64,000 nt of DNA. Origin: Massilia sp. CF038 (GTDB lineage: Bacteria > Pseudomonadota > Gammaproteobacteria > Burkholderiales > Burkholderiaceae_D). The stretch covers positions 248,001 through 312,000 of the forward strand of contig NZ_FQWU01000002.1 of assembly GCF_900129765.1 (NCBI RefSeq), given 5' to 3'. Position 1 is the stretch's first letter, and each line of letters opens with the position of its first letter. The notes below the pieces were generated by a model. That model ran no database searches. It was not told where the DNA came from and saw nothing but the letters and a program-made list of their open reading frames with translations. The position numbers and the translations under genes are program-made. Positions 25,120 through 33,135 of this stretch are shown here, in pieces.

Positions 25120-25880
25120 TTGCCGACGACGAACCGCATTTGCTCGATTACCTGCAAACGCAGCTGGCTGCCGCGTGGCCGGACGCGAAAGTCGTCGCCA
25201 AGGCCGCCAACGGACTCGATGCGCTGCGGCTGATCGACGAACTGGCGCCCGATGTCGTGTTCCTCGACATCCAGATGCCTGGGCTGACCGGGCTTGGCCT
25301 GGCCGAACAGCTGCACCAGGATGGCAAGGCGCCGCAAATCGTCTTCGTCACGGCGCATAACGAATTTGCGGTGCAGGCCTTCGAACACAGCGCGGCAGAC
25401 TACCTGCTCAAGCCGGTGGCCATTGACCGCCTGGCCAAAACCGTGACCAAATTGAAGGCCGCGCTGGCGAACAAGACCCCCGCGGTGCCTGCCGACGCCC
25501 TGCGCTTGCTGCTGCAGCAGTTGGCGGTGCCTGTCGTGGCGGCGCCGCCTGCGGCGCCCCTGCAATGGATCCGCGCTGCACGCGGCGACGAAACGCGCCT
25601 GATCGCGGTCGACGAAGTGATCTACTTTCAAAGTAACGACAAATACACCAGCGTATTCCTGGAAAACGAGGAATGCCTGATCCGAACCCCCTTGAGCAAA
25701 TTGCGCGAGCAACTGGACGACGCCCAGTTCTGGCAGATACATCGCAGTGTGATCGTCGCGGCCAAGCACGTCGCCGGCACCCACACCGACTTTCGCGGAC
25801 GCCTGGTCGTCAAGCTGAAAGGCCGCAGCGAACATCTGACCGTCAGCCGCAATTACGCCGATTTGTTCAGACAAATGTAA
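25098..25880 (+). CDS. LytTR-type response regulator (start codon non-canonical)
   Basis: A receiver domain (RILIADDEPH with the acidic pair, phosphoacceptor Asp in VFLDIQMPG, Lys in YLLKPVA) joined to a LytTR DNA-binding domain (WIRAARGDETRLIAVDEVIYF, IHRSVIVAAKHVAG). It acts with the kinase just upstream. There is no ATG, GTG or TTG in this frame between the stop at 25011 and a TTG at 25140, and that TTG would delete the acidic pair. I provisionally start at ATC 25098, which has an AAGAGA-like ribosome site; ATT 25080 or 25119 are alternatives. The product is about 260 residues. Confidence 0.82.
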   Translation: MDQPRILIADDEPHLLDYLQTQLAAAWPDAKVVAKAANGLDALRLIDELAPDVVFLDIQMPGLTGLGLAEQLHQDGKAPQIVFVTAHNEFAVQAFEHSAADYLLKPVAIDRLAKTVTKLKAALANKTPAVPADALRLLLQQLAVPVVAAPPAAPLQWIRAARGDETRLIAVDEVIYFQSNDKYTSVFLENEECLIRTPLSKLREQLDDAQFWQIHRSVIVAAKHVAGTHTDFRGRLVVKLKGRSEHLTVSRNYADLFRQM

Positions 25881-25890
25881 AGAACCATCC

Positions 25891-26457
25891 ATGCACAATG
25901 TAACGCACAACCGCCAGCGCCGCCGCGTGCTGCTTTCCGGCGCCGCTCTGGCCGGCGTCGCCCTGACCGGCTGCACCGGTGGTGACACCAAAGACCGCCA
26001 GCTGGTCTTTGCCAACCTGGCCGATGCCCTGGCCGAACTGCAGCGCCTGACCAATGCGGTTGCCTTCAATCCCGGCGCGACCTGGACCTGGTCAAAAACG
26101 CTGCTGCACTGCGCGCAGAGCATTGACTATTCCATGAGCGGCTATCCGGAGCACAAATCGGCCGTCTTCCAGCATACCGCGGGCGCTGCCGCGTTCAGCT
26201 ATTTCAAGTCGCGGGGACGCATGTCGCATAATCTGCTGGAAGCCATTCCTGGAGGGGCCACGCTGGACGCCAACGCAGCGACTGCGCACGCGCTGGAAAC
26301 GCTGCGCAACTCGATTGAGAATTTCAAGAAGTACACCGGCCAGCTCAAGCCGCACTTTGCATACGGCGCGCTTGACCGGGTGGAGTACGAAAAGGCGCAT
26401 GCCATGCATATCGCCAATCACCTGTCCGTATTTGATCAGCCACCCCGCAAACCCTGA
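25891..26457 (+). CDS. DUF1569 domain lipoprotein
   Basis: A 188-residue protein. The N-terminus NRQRRRVLLSGAALAGVALTGC is a twin-arginine-like signal ending in a lipobox cysteine. The rest is a DinB-like helical bundle of the DUF1569 family: NAVAFNPGATWTWSKTLLHCAQSI, GYPEHKS, RMSHNLLEAIPGGA and the end HIANHLSVFDQPPR. The histidines could bind a metal. It is 10 bases after the response regulator gene. Its last ~45 bases have been copied into the downstream tandem repeats. Confidence 0.85.
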   Translation: MHNVTHNRQRRRVLLSGAALAGVALTGCTGGDTKDRQLVFANLADALAELQRLTNAVAFNPGATWTWSKTLLHCAQSIDYSMSGYPEHKSAVFQHTAGAAAFSYFKSRGRMSHNLLEAIPGGATLDANAATAHALETLRNSIENFKKYTGQLKPHFAYGALDRVEYEKAHAMHIANHLSVFDQPPRKP

Positions 26458-26461
26458 CCAA

Positions 26462-26545
26462 CATCGCCCTCGCGAAGGCGGGGGGCCATGCCACCTTACC
26501 GAATTCGGTGAAGTGGCATAGGCCCCCGCCTTCGCGAGGGCGATG
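26462..26545. repeat. Palindromic element copy 5
   Basis: An 84-base copy with arms CATCGCCCTCGCGAAGGCGG and CCGCCTTCGCGAGGGCGATG, perfectly complementary, and centre CCGAATTCGG. It lies 4 bases after the DUF1569 stop. Confidence 0.92.
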
Positions 26546-26620
26546 CAGTGGCATTTAGCTTGTCGCACATTGCCAATCACATGTCCGTATTCGATCAGCC
26601 CGCCCGCAAACCCTAGCCTA

Positions 26621-26704
26621 CATCGCCCTCGCGAAGGCGGGGGGCCATGCCACCTTACCGAATTCGGTGAAGTGGCATAGGCCCCCGCCTTCGCGAGGGC
26701 GATG
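26621..26704. repeat. Palindromic element copy 6
   Basis: An 84-base copy, almost identical to copy 5 and 159 bases away. The near identity of these two copies points to recent duplication. Confidence 0.92.
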
Positions 26705-26780
26705 TGGTGGCATTTAGCTTGTCGCACATTGCCAATCACATGTCCGTATTCGATCAGCCACCCCGCAAAAACCTGACCAA

Positions 26781-26864
26781 CATCGCCCTCGCGGAGGCGG
26801 GGGCCTATACCACGTGTCCGAATTCGGCGAAGTGGCATAGGCCCCCGCCTTCGCGAGGGCGATG
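26781..26864. repeat. Palindromic element copy 7
   Basis: An 84-base copy with a few changes (CGCGGAGGCG in the left arm, GTGTCCGAATTCGG in the centre). It lies 9 bases beyond the dioxygenase stop and is the most diverged of this array, so it may be the original copy. Confidence 0.9.
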
Positions 26865-26873
26865 TGGTGGCAT

Positions 26874-27533
26874 TTAGCTTGGCGCCCACTGCAGGCCATG
26901 CGGCAAAGCGGGCGGACCAAACACGAAGTGGAGCACGCGCCGCCTGCTGTTGCCACTGCCTTTCGATGACGCGTGCAGCAGCAAAGGGCGCAGCACCAGC
27001 ACGTCGCCTGCCTTTGCCGTGCATGACACCTCGCCCCTCGCCTCGCGCGCGGCGATGGCGTCGGCACTTCCCATCAGTCCTCCAAGATGCGAACCCGGCA
27101 CCACCCGCAGCGGCCCATCCTGCTCGGCGCAATCGTCCAGATGCACGCGCACGGCGACCATCTGCTCCAGCACCGTGCGCGGGGCTTGCACGAACAAGCC
27201 GCCCTCTTTCTCCGACCAGCCGCGCAGTTCCGGTGCCTCCACGCGCTCGGCCACCGGAATGCTTAAATCCTGGTGAATTGGCACCAGCCAGTTACGTCCG
27301 GCGGATTTTTCAAAATAATTGCACTGCACCGCCACGCTGGTGCCAAGCAGCTCTGCCAGCGCGGGATGCGCACCCAGGCTGGCCGCCAGCGTGGCGCACC
27401 AGGACTGCGCCAGCAGGCAGCGCGTGCCGCCCCTGGCCGGGTCGGACAGGCTGATTTCGGCTGCCGTCGCCGTGCATGCGGCCGGCGTTAGCACGGCCGG
27501 GAACAGTGCGAAGCCCTGCTCCGAAAAACTCAT
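26874..27533 (-). CDS. PhyH-family 2OG/Fe(II) dioxygenase
   Basis: A 219-residue phytanoyl-CoA hydroxylase-like oxygenase. The iron site is HQD in LVPIHQDLSIP near residue 88, with the distal His in LRPLLLHASSKG. VVPGSHLGGL and RRRVLHFVFGP complete the family pattern. The substrate is not predictable; members hydroxylate lipids, amino acids or secondary metabolites. It overlaps the SulP transporter gene by 4 bases (downstream in transcription), so the two may be translationally linked. Convergent with the DUF1569 gene across the repeats. Confidence 0.87.
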   Translation of the reverse strand: MSFSEQGFALFPAVLTPAACTATAAEISLSDPARGGTRCLLAQSWCATLAASLGAHPALAELLGTSVAVQCNYFEKSAGRNWLVPIHQDLSIPVAERVEAPELRGWSEKEGGLFVQAPRTVLEQMVAVRVHLDDCAEQDGPLRVVPGSHLGGLMGSADAIAAREARGEVSCTAKAGDVLVLRPLLLHASSKGSGNSRRRVLHFVFGPPALPHGLQWAPS

Positions 27534-29170
27534 ACCGACTCGGCCAGCTTGTCGATTGCCAGGACCGCGCTCAGGAATATCTCGCCATTGAGCCGGGCCG
27601 GCAAATCGCTCTGCTTGAGGCGGTCCATGACAGGCCCCTTGACCTCGGCCAGATGCAGACCGATACCGCGCTGATGCAGCGACGCGTTCAGTTCACCCAG
27701 GGCGAACAAGGCGGTCGTATCGATCTCGCTGACGGCCGTCATGACCAGCACCAGATGACGCGTGGCTGGATGCGCTGCCAGTTCTTCTTCGACTCGGGCG
27801 CTGACCGCTTCCACGTTGCCAAAGAACAGATTGGCGTCAATGCGCAGCATCAGCACGTCCGGAATGGTTTCAGCAGGATAGCGATTGATGTTACGAAAAT
27901 GCTCGGAGCCGGCAATCCGGCCCAGTACCGCAATGTGCGGCCGGCTGGCGCGCCAGATCAGATTGGCCATCGACAGCATGACGCCGACGATGACGCCCGC
28001 TTCGATCCCCAGTACGATCACGCCTGCGCAGGTGGCCACCAGGGCCAGCGCATCGCTGCGGTCATAACGCCAGGCGGTGCGCAGCGTGTCCAGTTCCAGC
28101 ATGCCGAGTACGGCCACGATGATGGTCGCCGCCATGGCAGGCAGTGGCAACAGGGCCAGCCAGCCGGTGGGCGCCACCAGCGCCACCGACAGCAGCAGCG
28201 CCGTGATGATGCTGGCCAGCGGCGTATTGGCCCCGGCCGAAAAATTGACCGCCGAACGGGACATGCTGCCGGTGACCGGAAAGCCGCCCGTCAGCGCGCT
28301 GCCCAGATTGGCCGCGCCCAGGCCAACCAGCTCGAAATTACTCTTGAGTTTTTCCTGGCGCTTGAGGGCCAGCGTCTGGGCCGACGACATGCTCATCAAA
28401 AAAATCACGAAAGCGATCAGCAAGGCTGGCTTGAGCAGGTCGCGCCAGTGCGCGCTGGAGGTGGCCAAGTTCAGGCCCGGCAGACCGGACGGCACCTCGC
28501 CGGTCAGCTGCACACCTGCCGCGCCCAGCCCCAGCACGACCACCAGCACGGTCGCGCCCAGCACCACCATCATTGGCCCCAGTCGCCCGCCCACATCGGC
28601 GGCGCCGGCGCGCAGACCAAGACGGCGCAGCAGCGCCGCCAGGTAGCGGCGCGCCAGCAGCAGCGTGACGATCGAACCAATGCCCATGGCGGCGCTGGGC
28701 CAATGCGGCGCGCTCAGGTCGCGGCTGCCCAGCAAGGGGCCAACCTGCCCCCATGCGATCAGCACTGCCGCGCCGATGGTAAAGCCGCTCATCACGGGAC
28801 GGGAAAAGAAGTTGGCGAGAAAGCCCACGCGCAGCAAACCGCACAGCAGCAGCACCGCGCCCGAGATGAGCGCCAGCTGCGCCGCCAGCACAGCGTGCAG
28901 CCCGGTGCCGGCAGCGGCCAGGGGCGCCAGCGCGGCGCCTGTCATGAGCGATGTAATGGCCATCGGGCCGACCGACTGGGTCATGCTGGTGCCAAACAGC
29001 GCGTACAACAGCGGCGGCGCAATGCTGGCGTACAGGCCCACCACTGGCGGCAGGCCCGCCACTAGCGCGTACGCCATTCCCTGCGGGACCATCATCATGG
29101 CGACGACGATGCCGGCGCTGATATCGCCGGCAAGCAGGGGTCGACGGTAGTGCCTAAGCCAGTGCAGCAT
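27530..29170 (-). CDS. SulP family anion transporter with STAS domain
   Basis: A 546-residue inner-membrane transporter with about 12-14 helices, starting AGDISAGIVVAMMMVPQGMAYALVAGLPPV, the SulP signature. ALTGGFPVTGSMSRSAVNFSAGANTPLA is the conserved anion-site region. The C-terminal STAS domain (LVLVMTAVSEIDTTALFAL) is complete. Family members import sulfate, bicarbonate or dicarboxylates; the absence of a carbonic anhydrase or sulfate genes nearby leaves the substrate open. It overlaps the dioxygenase gene by 4 bases. Confidence 0.9.
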   Translation of the reverse strand: MLHWLRHYRRPLLAGDISAGIVVAMMMVPQGMAYALVAGLPPVVGLYASIAPPLLYALFGTSMTQSVGPMAITSLMTGAALAPLAAAGTGLHAVLAAQLALISGAVLLLCGLLRVGFLANFFSRPVMSGFTIGAAVLIAWGQVGPLLGSRDLSAPHWPSAAMGIGSIVTLLLARRYLAALLRRLGLRAGAADVGGRLGPMMVVLGATVLVVVLGLGAAGVQLTGEVPSGLPGLNLATSSAHWRDLLKPALLIAFVIFLMSMSSAQTLALKRQEKLKSNFELVGLGAANLGSALTGGFPVTGSMSRSAVNFSAGANTPLASIITALLLSVALVAPTGWLALLPLPAMAATIIVAVLGMLELDTLRTAWRYDRSDALALVATCAGVIVLGIEAGVIVGVMLSMANLIWRASRPHIAVLGRIAGSEHFRNINRYPAETIPDVLMLRIDANLFFGNVEAVSARVEEELAAHPATRHLVLVMTAVSEIDTTALFALGELNASLHQRGIGLHLAEVKGPVMDRLKQSDLPARLNGEIFLSAVLAIDKLAESV

Positions 29171-29224
29171 GGTGGAATGCGATTCGGGAAAAGCAGAAGC
29201 CTACCACGGGCACCACCTGCCCGG

Positions 29225-30682
29225 TCAACTCATCGCCAGCTCGACGCAGTTGCGCCCTGCCCGTTTGGCGCGTGCCAGCGCAGCATCAACGCGCACCATC
29301 AGCGCGTCCGGGGACTCCTGCTCCGAGAGCTGCCCCACGCCCAGGCTGATGGTGACCCGGTCGCAGCCCGGGACCTCGGTCTGCGCGATGTGCACACGCA
29401 GTTTTTCGGCCACCTTGAGCGCATCGATCGCGCTGGTGTGCGGCGCCACGATGCAGAATTCGTCGCCGGCCGAGCGAATCAGCATGTCGCTGTTGCGCAA
29501 AATCGCGCGCGCCGCATCGGCAACCGCACGAATCACAGCGTCACCCACCGGGTGGCCAAACTGGTCGTTGATGGCCTTGAAGCGGTCCAGGTCAAAGGCG
29601 ATCAGTGCCACCGGCAGCTTGTAGCGCAGCGCGCGCCGCGCTTCCAGCTCGAGCAGGTATTCGCCCTGGCGACGGTTGAAGGCCCCTGTCATGGTATCGA
29701 CGGTGGCCATGTGGGTCACACGGCCAAGCAGTTGTTCATTCTCGCGGCAGACTTCGGCCAGGCGCAGGCCAAAGCCGGCCAGCTGCGCCATGCCGGTGTA
29801 GGCCGCCATTTCGTCGCTGCTGAACTGGCGCGCGTGGTCAAACAACAGGCACAATGCGCCGCGCATGGCGCCCGTGCGGCTTGGCGGCAGTGGCAAGCCA
29901 AGCACCGCCCCAATGCCGTTGTCATTGAGCTCCATTGCCATTTCCGGTTCGCCCGCCTTGGCAGCAACGTCAAGCAGTGCCATTTCGCCGCTGCTGGCTG
30001 CCAGCAGGCCCGGAAATGCATTGCGCAAGGGAGAATGCATCAGTCGGTCGGACCGTTTCAGGATGCGCAGCAGGTTCAGGCCGCGCGTGGCATGCTGTGC
30101 TTCGAGCGCCAGGTCGCCCAGTTCGGGCATGTGAAACACGGCTGCGTGCACCACGCCCGGCAGGCTGCACAGGGCAGTGCAGACCCGCTCAGCCATGCGT
30201 TCGATGTCGTCGCTCTCGGCGATGGCCTGGCGCACACGGGTGGTGGCCGCGCTCAGTTCGCGCAACTGGCTGACCTGCGCCGCTTGGGTGGCCGCGCCGC
30301 CCAGCTGGGCACCGACGGCGGCGCGCAGGTCCTGGTCGAGCAAGGGCATGATGGCGTAACTGACCCTGCCATAGTCGGCCAGCTCAACGATCCAGCGCGC
30401 ATGCTGGAACGGACACAGTATCAAGGTGCGCTGCACGCCCGACTGGCTGAGCAGACGGCGCAGATGGGGTACGTCGAAGTCCAGGTCGAAACGGTCCAGA
30501 TCGACAATGAGCAGGTCGACCGGTTGCTGGCCCAGCAATTCACCTGCCTGCTCAACCCCGTCAGCGACAAACAGCTTGCCGAACTGGTCACCGCATAAGG
30601 CCTGAAAGTCGACACGGCGCTGGCCGACAGGGTTCAAAAACAGGCCGGTCATGGTGGCGGTGCTTGTTGCTGGCGACGACAT
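29225..30682 (-). CDS. GAF-GGDEF diguanylate cyclase
   Basis: A 485-residue cytoplasmic protein. An N-terminal receiver-like segment (PVDLLIVDLDRFDLDFDVP) lacks a clear phosphorylation site; a GAF-like domain follows, then a GGDEF domain. The active-site motif reads SAGDEF, with the first Gly replaced by Ala, a variant known in active cyclases. The inhibitory RxxD site (RNSD) is five residues upstream. It should make c-di-GMP. The start at 30682 has AGGAG at a good distance; the frame runs on upstream without coding character. Divergent from the SDR gene. Confidence 0.88.
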   Translation of the reverse strand: MSSPATSTATMTGLFLNPVGQRRVDFQALCGDQFGKLFVADGVEQAGELLGQQPVDLLIVDLDRFDLDFDVPHLRRLLSQSGVQRTLILCPFQHARWIVELADYGRVSYAIMPLLDQDLRAAVGAQLGGAATQAAQVSQLRELSAATTRVRQAIAESDDIERMAERVCTALCSLPGVVHAAVFHMPELGDLALEAQHATRGLNLLRILKRSDRLMHSPLRNAFPGLLAASSGEMALLDVAAKAGEPEMAMELNDNGIGAVLGLPLPPSRTGAMRGALCLLFDHARQFSSDEMAAYTGMAQLAGFGLRLAEVCRENEQLLGRVTHMATVDTMTGAFNRRQGEYLLELEARRALRYKLPVALIAFDLDRFKAINDQFGHPVGDAVIRAVADAARAILRNSDMLIRSAGDEFCIVAPHTSAIDALKVAEKLRVHIAQTEVPGCDRVTISLGVGQLSEQESPDALMVRVDAALARAKRAGRNCVELAMS

Positions 30683-30826
30683 GGATTCTCCTGGTTGTTT
30701 CCAAAATTCATTGCAATCCGGCTTAGTTTGCCATAAAGCCCACGCCGCACGCGTGCAATGCCAATTTTGTGTGTGCGCGCGCACAGTAAGCGCGGGCTTG
30801 CACGCGAATACTCGGCGTTTACAGAG

Positions 30827-30836
30827 GGAGGTGATC
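30827..30836 (+). promoter_or_regulatory. Ten-base perfect Shine-Dalgarno of the SDR gene
   Basis: GGAGGTGATC is fully complementary to the 3' end of bacterial 16S rRNA (GATCACCTCC) and ends directly at the ATG; the GGAGG core is 5 bases from it. Such a long match is rare and predicts very strong translation initiation. It also fixes the start of the gene. Confidence 0.85.
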
Positions 30837-31835
30837 ATGGCAACAGACAAGCAGTCCGGTGAAGGCAATCGTTCGATCGACAGCGTGGCCAACCAGCAGC
30901 GCGCCATCCAGAGCAGGCAGGACCAGAAGGACGCGGGGAACCAGCAAAAGGAGCAAAGCAAGGAGCCGGTGCAAGCTGGCCCGGCTGAGCAACCGGTGCC
31001 GCCGCTGGAGCAGCCACACCTGGTCAAGCCCGGCATCGAGGCGCAAATGCAGCTCAAGCCGCGCTTCATGGCCGAGCATTACAAAGGAAGTGGCAAGCTG
31101 CAGGGGCAAGTGGCCATTGTGACTGGCGGCGACTCCGGCATTGGCCGTGCCGTGGCAGTGCTGTACGCACGCGAAGGCGCCGATGTGGCGATTCTGTACC
31201 TGAACGAACACGAAGACGCCGCCGAAACCGCGCGCTGCGTCGAAGCCGAAGGCCAGCGCTGCCTGGCCATTGCCGGCGATGTGAAGGACATGACATTCTG
31301 CCAGGACGCGGTAGACCAGGTGGTGAGCCAGTTCGGCCGTCTGGATGTACTGGTCAACAATGCCGCCTTCCAGGAACACGCCATGTCGCTGATGGACCTG
31401 ACCGAAGAGCGCTTCGACGAAACCATGCGCACCAATATCTATGGCTACTTCCATATGGCGAAGGCGGCCCTGCCCTATCTGAAGAAAGGCGCAGCGATCA
31501 TCAACACCGGGTCCGTGACAGGCCTGCAAGGCTCGAGCCACTTGCTCGATTACTCGGCAACCAAGGGTGCCATTCATGCGTTCACCATGTCGCTGGCATC
31601 GAACCTGCTCCCGCAGGGCATTCGCGTCAACGCCATTGCGCCAGGCCCCGTGTGGACGCCATTGAACCCGGCCGACCAGCCGCCCGAAAAAATCGCCGTA
31701 TTCGGGCAGGATACCGACATGCACCGTCCGGCCCAGCCGGAGGAACTGTCGCCAGCCTACGTGTTTTTGGCCTCGGGTATCTGCTCGAGCTACATCAGCG
31801 GCATCGTACTGCCGATTACTGGCAGCGTCGGCTAA
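30837..31835 (+). CDS. Stress-type short-chain dehydrogenase (YghA-like)
   Basis: A 332-residue NAD(P)-dependent SDR. Residues 1-45 are Gln/Lys-rich and disordered (QQRAIQSRQDQKDAGNQQKE), as in the YghA/general-stress SDR group. The Rossmann motif is TGGDSGIG, NNAA follows, and YSATK is the catalytic Tyr/Lys pair. Such proteins are often induced in stationary phase or by salt and desiccation. It is first in a run with ku and a small membrane protein, 15 bases before ku, and has an exceptional ribosome site. Confidence 0.9.
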   Translation: MATDKQSGEGNRSIDSVANQQRAIQSRQDQKDAGNQQKEQSKEPVQAGPAEQPVPPLEQPHLVKPGIEAQMQLKPRFMAEHYKGSGKLQGQVAIVTGGDSGIGRAVAVLYAREGADVAILYLNEHEDAAETARCVEAEGQRCLAIAGDVKDMTFCQDAVDQVVSQFGRLDVLVNNAAFQEHAMSLMDLTEERFDETMRTNIYGYFHMAKAALPYLKKGAAIINTGSVTGLQGSSHLLDYSATKGAIHAFTMSLASNLLPQGIRVNAIAPGPVWTPLNPADQPPEKIAVFGQDTDMHRPAQPEELSPAYVFLASGICSSYISGIVLPITGSVG

Positions 31836-31850
31836 GGAAAGGACCGGAAT

Positions 31851-32801
31851 ATGGCACGCAGTCTGTGGAAAGGCGCCATCAGCTTTGGGCTGGTGCACAT
31901 TCCGGTCGAGATGTATCCGGCCGTGGGCGAGAAGTCGCTCGACCTGACCATGCTGGACCGGCGCGATTTTTCGCCGGTCGGCTTCAAACGCTACAACAAG
32001 GGCAACAACAAGGAAGTGACCTGGGACGACATCGTCAAGGGCTACGAGTACAGCGACGGTGAGTACGTGGTGCTCAGCGAGGAAGACCTGCGCCGCGCCA
32101 ATCCCGAGGCAACGCAAACCATCGACATTCTCGCCTTTGTCGACGCCGAACAGGTGCCGCTGCTGTATTACGAACAGCCCTACTATCTGGCGCCCGGCAA
32201 GGGTGGTGACAAGGTGTACGCGCTGCTGCGCGAGACGCTGCGCAAGACCGGCAAGATCGGCATTGCCAACGTTGTCATCCGGGTCAAGCAGCATCTGGCC
32301 GCGCTGGTGTGCGTGGGCGATGTGATTGTCATGAATACGCTGCGCTACAGCGACGAGATTCGCGAAGCGGGCGACCTGAAAATCCCCTCCTCCAGCGCAA
32401 AAACGGCATCGATTTCGGACAAGGAACTCAAGATGGCGATGGCGCTCGTCGAAGGCATGAGCGAAGACTGGAAACCCGACCAGTACCACGACACCTATCG
32501 CGAAGACATCCTCGCGCTGGTGGAAAAAAAGGTGAAGGCCAAGCAGACCAAGACCATCACCATGCCGGGCAAGGAAAAGGCGCCCGAAAAATCGGGCAAT
32601 GTCATCGACCTGGTCTCGCTGCTGCAGCAAAGCCTGGGCAAAAAACCGGCTGGCAAAACCAAGGCAGCCAACGACGAAGACGAAGAAGACGACGAGGCCG
32701 ACGACAAGAAAGCCAAGCCTGCCGCCCGCCGCAAGGCGCCCGTCAAAGCGGCAGCCACCAAAGCCAAAGCGGCCGCACCGGCACGCAGAAAGTCCGCATA
32801 A
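31851..32801 (+). CDS. ku: Non-homologous end joining protein Ku
   Basis: A 316-residue bacterial Ku. MARSLWKGAISFGLVHIPVE is the invariant opening, followed by the Ku core (VVLSEEDLRRANPEATQTIDI, LLYYEQPYYLAP). The C-terminus from about residue 265 is a long Lys/Ala-rich tail (KAAATKAKAAAPARRKSA), which in Ku proteins binds DNA and helps recruit LigD. It forms a homodimeric ring on DNA ends. The matching ligase D lies 1.9 kb away on the opposite strand, beyond the catalase. Confidence 0.95.
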   Translation: MARSLWKGAISFGLVHIPVEMYPAVGEKSLDLTMLDRRDFSPVGFKRYNKGNNKEVTWDDIVKGYEYSDGEYVVLSEEDLRRANPEATQTIDILAFVDAEQVPLLYYEQPYYLAPGKGGDKVYALLRETLRKTGKIGIANVVIRVKQHLAALVCVGDVIVMNTLRYSDEIREAGDLKIPSSSAKTASISDKELKMAMALVEGMSEDWKPDQYHDTYREDILALVEKKVKAKQTKTITMPGKEKAPEKSGNVIDLVSLLQQSLGKKPAGKTKAANDEDEEDDEADDKKAKPAARRKAPVKAAATKAKAAAPARRKSA

Positions 32802-32804
32802 GCG

Positions 32805-33059
32805 ATGGAAGAGTTTTTCGCGCTGCTGGAGTGGCCGGCCATGGCAATCAGCCTTGCCGCCACGTGGTGGATGGGGTCGCGCAAGGCCGATAAACGGGTA
32901 TTTGCATTCAGCTTGCTCATCGTTGGTAACTTGATGTGGATTGCCTGGGGCTGGGGTGACGGCGCATGGGCGCTCGTTGCGCTCAACGCTGGCCTGCTGG
33001 CTCTGAATGTGCGCGGGATTGTGAAGAATGAAGGGAAATCAGAAAAACTATCGGATTAA
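32805..33059 (+). CDS. Small membrane protein, 84 aa
   Basis: An 84-residue protein with about three hydrophobic segments (WPAMAISLAATWWMG, FAFSLLIVGNLMWIAWGWG, WALVALNAGLLALNVRGIV) and a short charged tail (KNEGKSEKLSD). I do not recognise the family. It begins 3 bases after the ku stop, so it is almost certainly in the SDR-ku transcript. A role in the stress response is inferred only from context. Confidence 0.7.
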   Translation: MEEFFALLEWPAMAISLAATWWMGSRKADKRVFAFSLLIVGNLMWIAWGWGDGAWALVALNAGLLALNVRGIVKNEGKSEKLSD

Positions 33060-33135
33060 TATATTTAATTGCCTTTACCTATAGCATTGCCACGCTTACA
33101 CTGTTTCTCGTCGCAAACAAATCGAGGAGAACAGC

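Larger units (their letters stand above)
26413..26873. repeat. 159-bp tandem repeat, three units, built from flanking gene ends
   Basis: GCCAATCAC occurs at 26413, 26572 and 26731, giving periods of 159 bases. Each unit starts with sequence from the 3' end of the DUF1569 gene (the first unit is the real gene end), then a copy of the 84-bp palindrome, then GCATTTAGCTT, the 3' end of the dioxygenase gene. After the third palindrome the real dioxygenase end follows. The region between genes (26458-26873) holds nothing else. Confidence 0.88.

Noticed and set aside
23965-25880. Kinase-regulator fusion through programmed -1 frameshifting
   Set aside because: The frames do differ by -1, but there is no slippery heptamer at the junction, and the kinase ends normally with its ATPase domain.
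27476-29065. 529-codon frame antisense to the SulP gene
   Set aside because: Gln/His/Arg-rich shadow of the membrane protein gene, with no domain.
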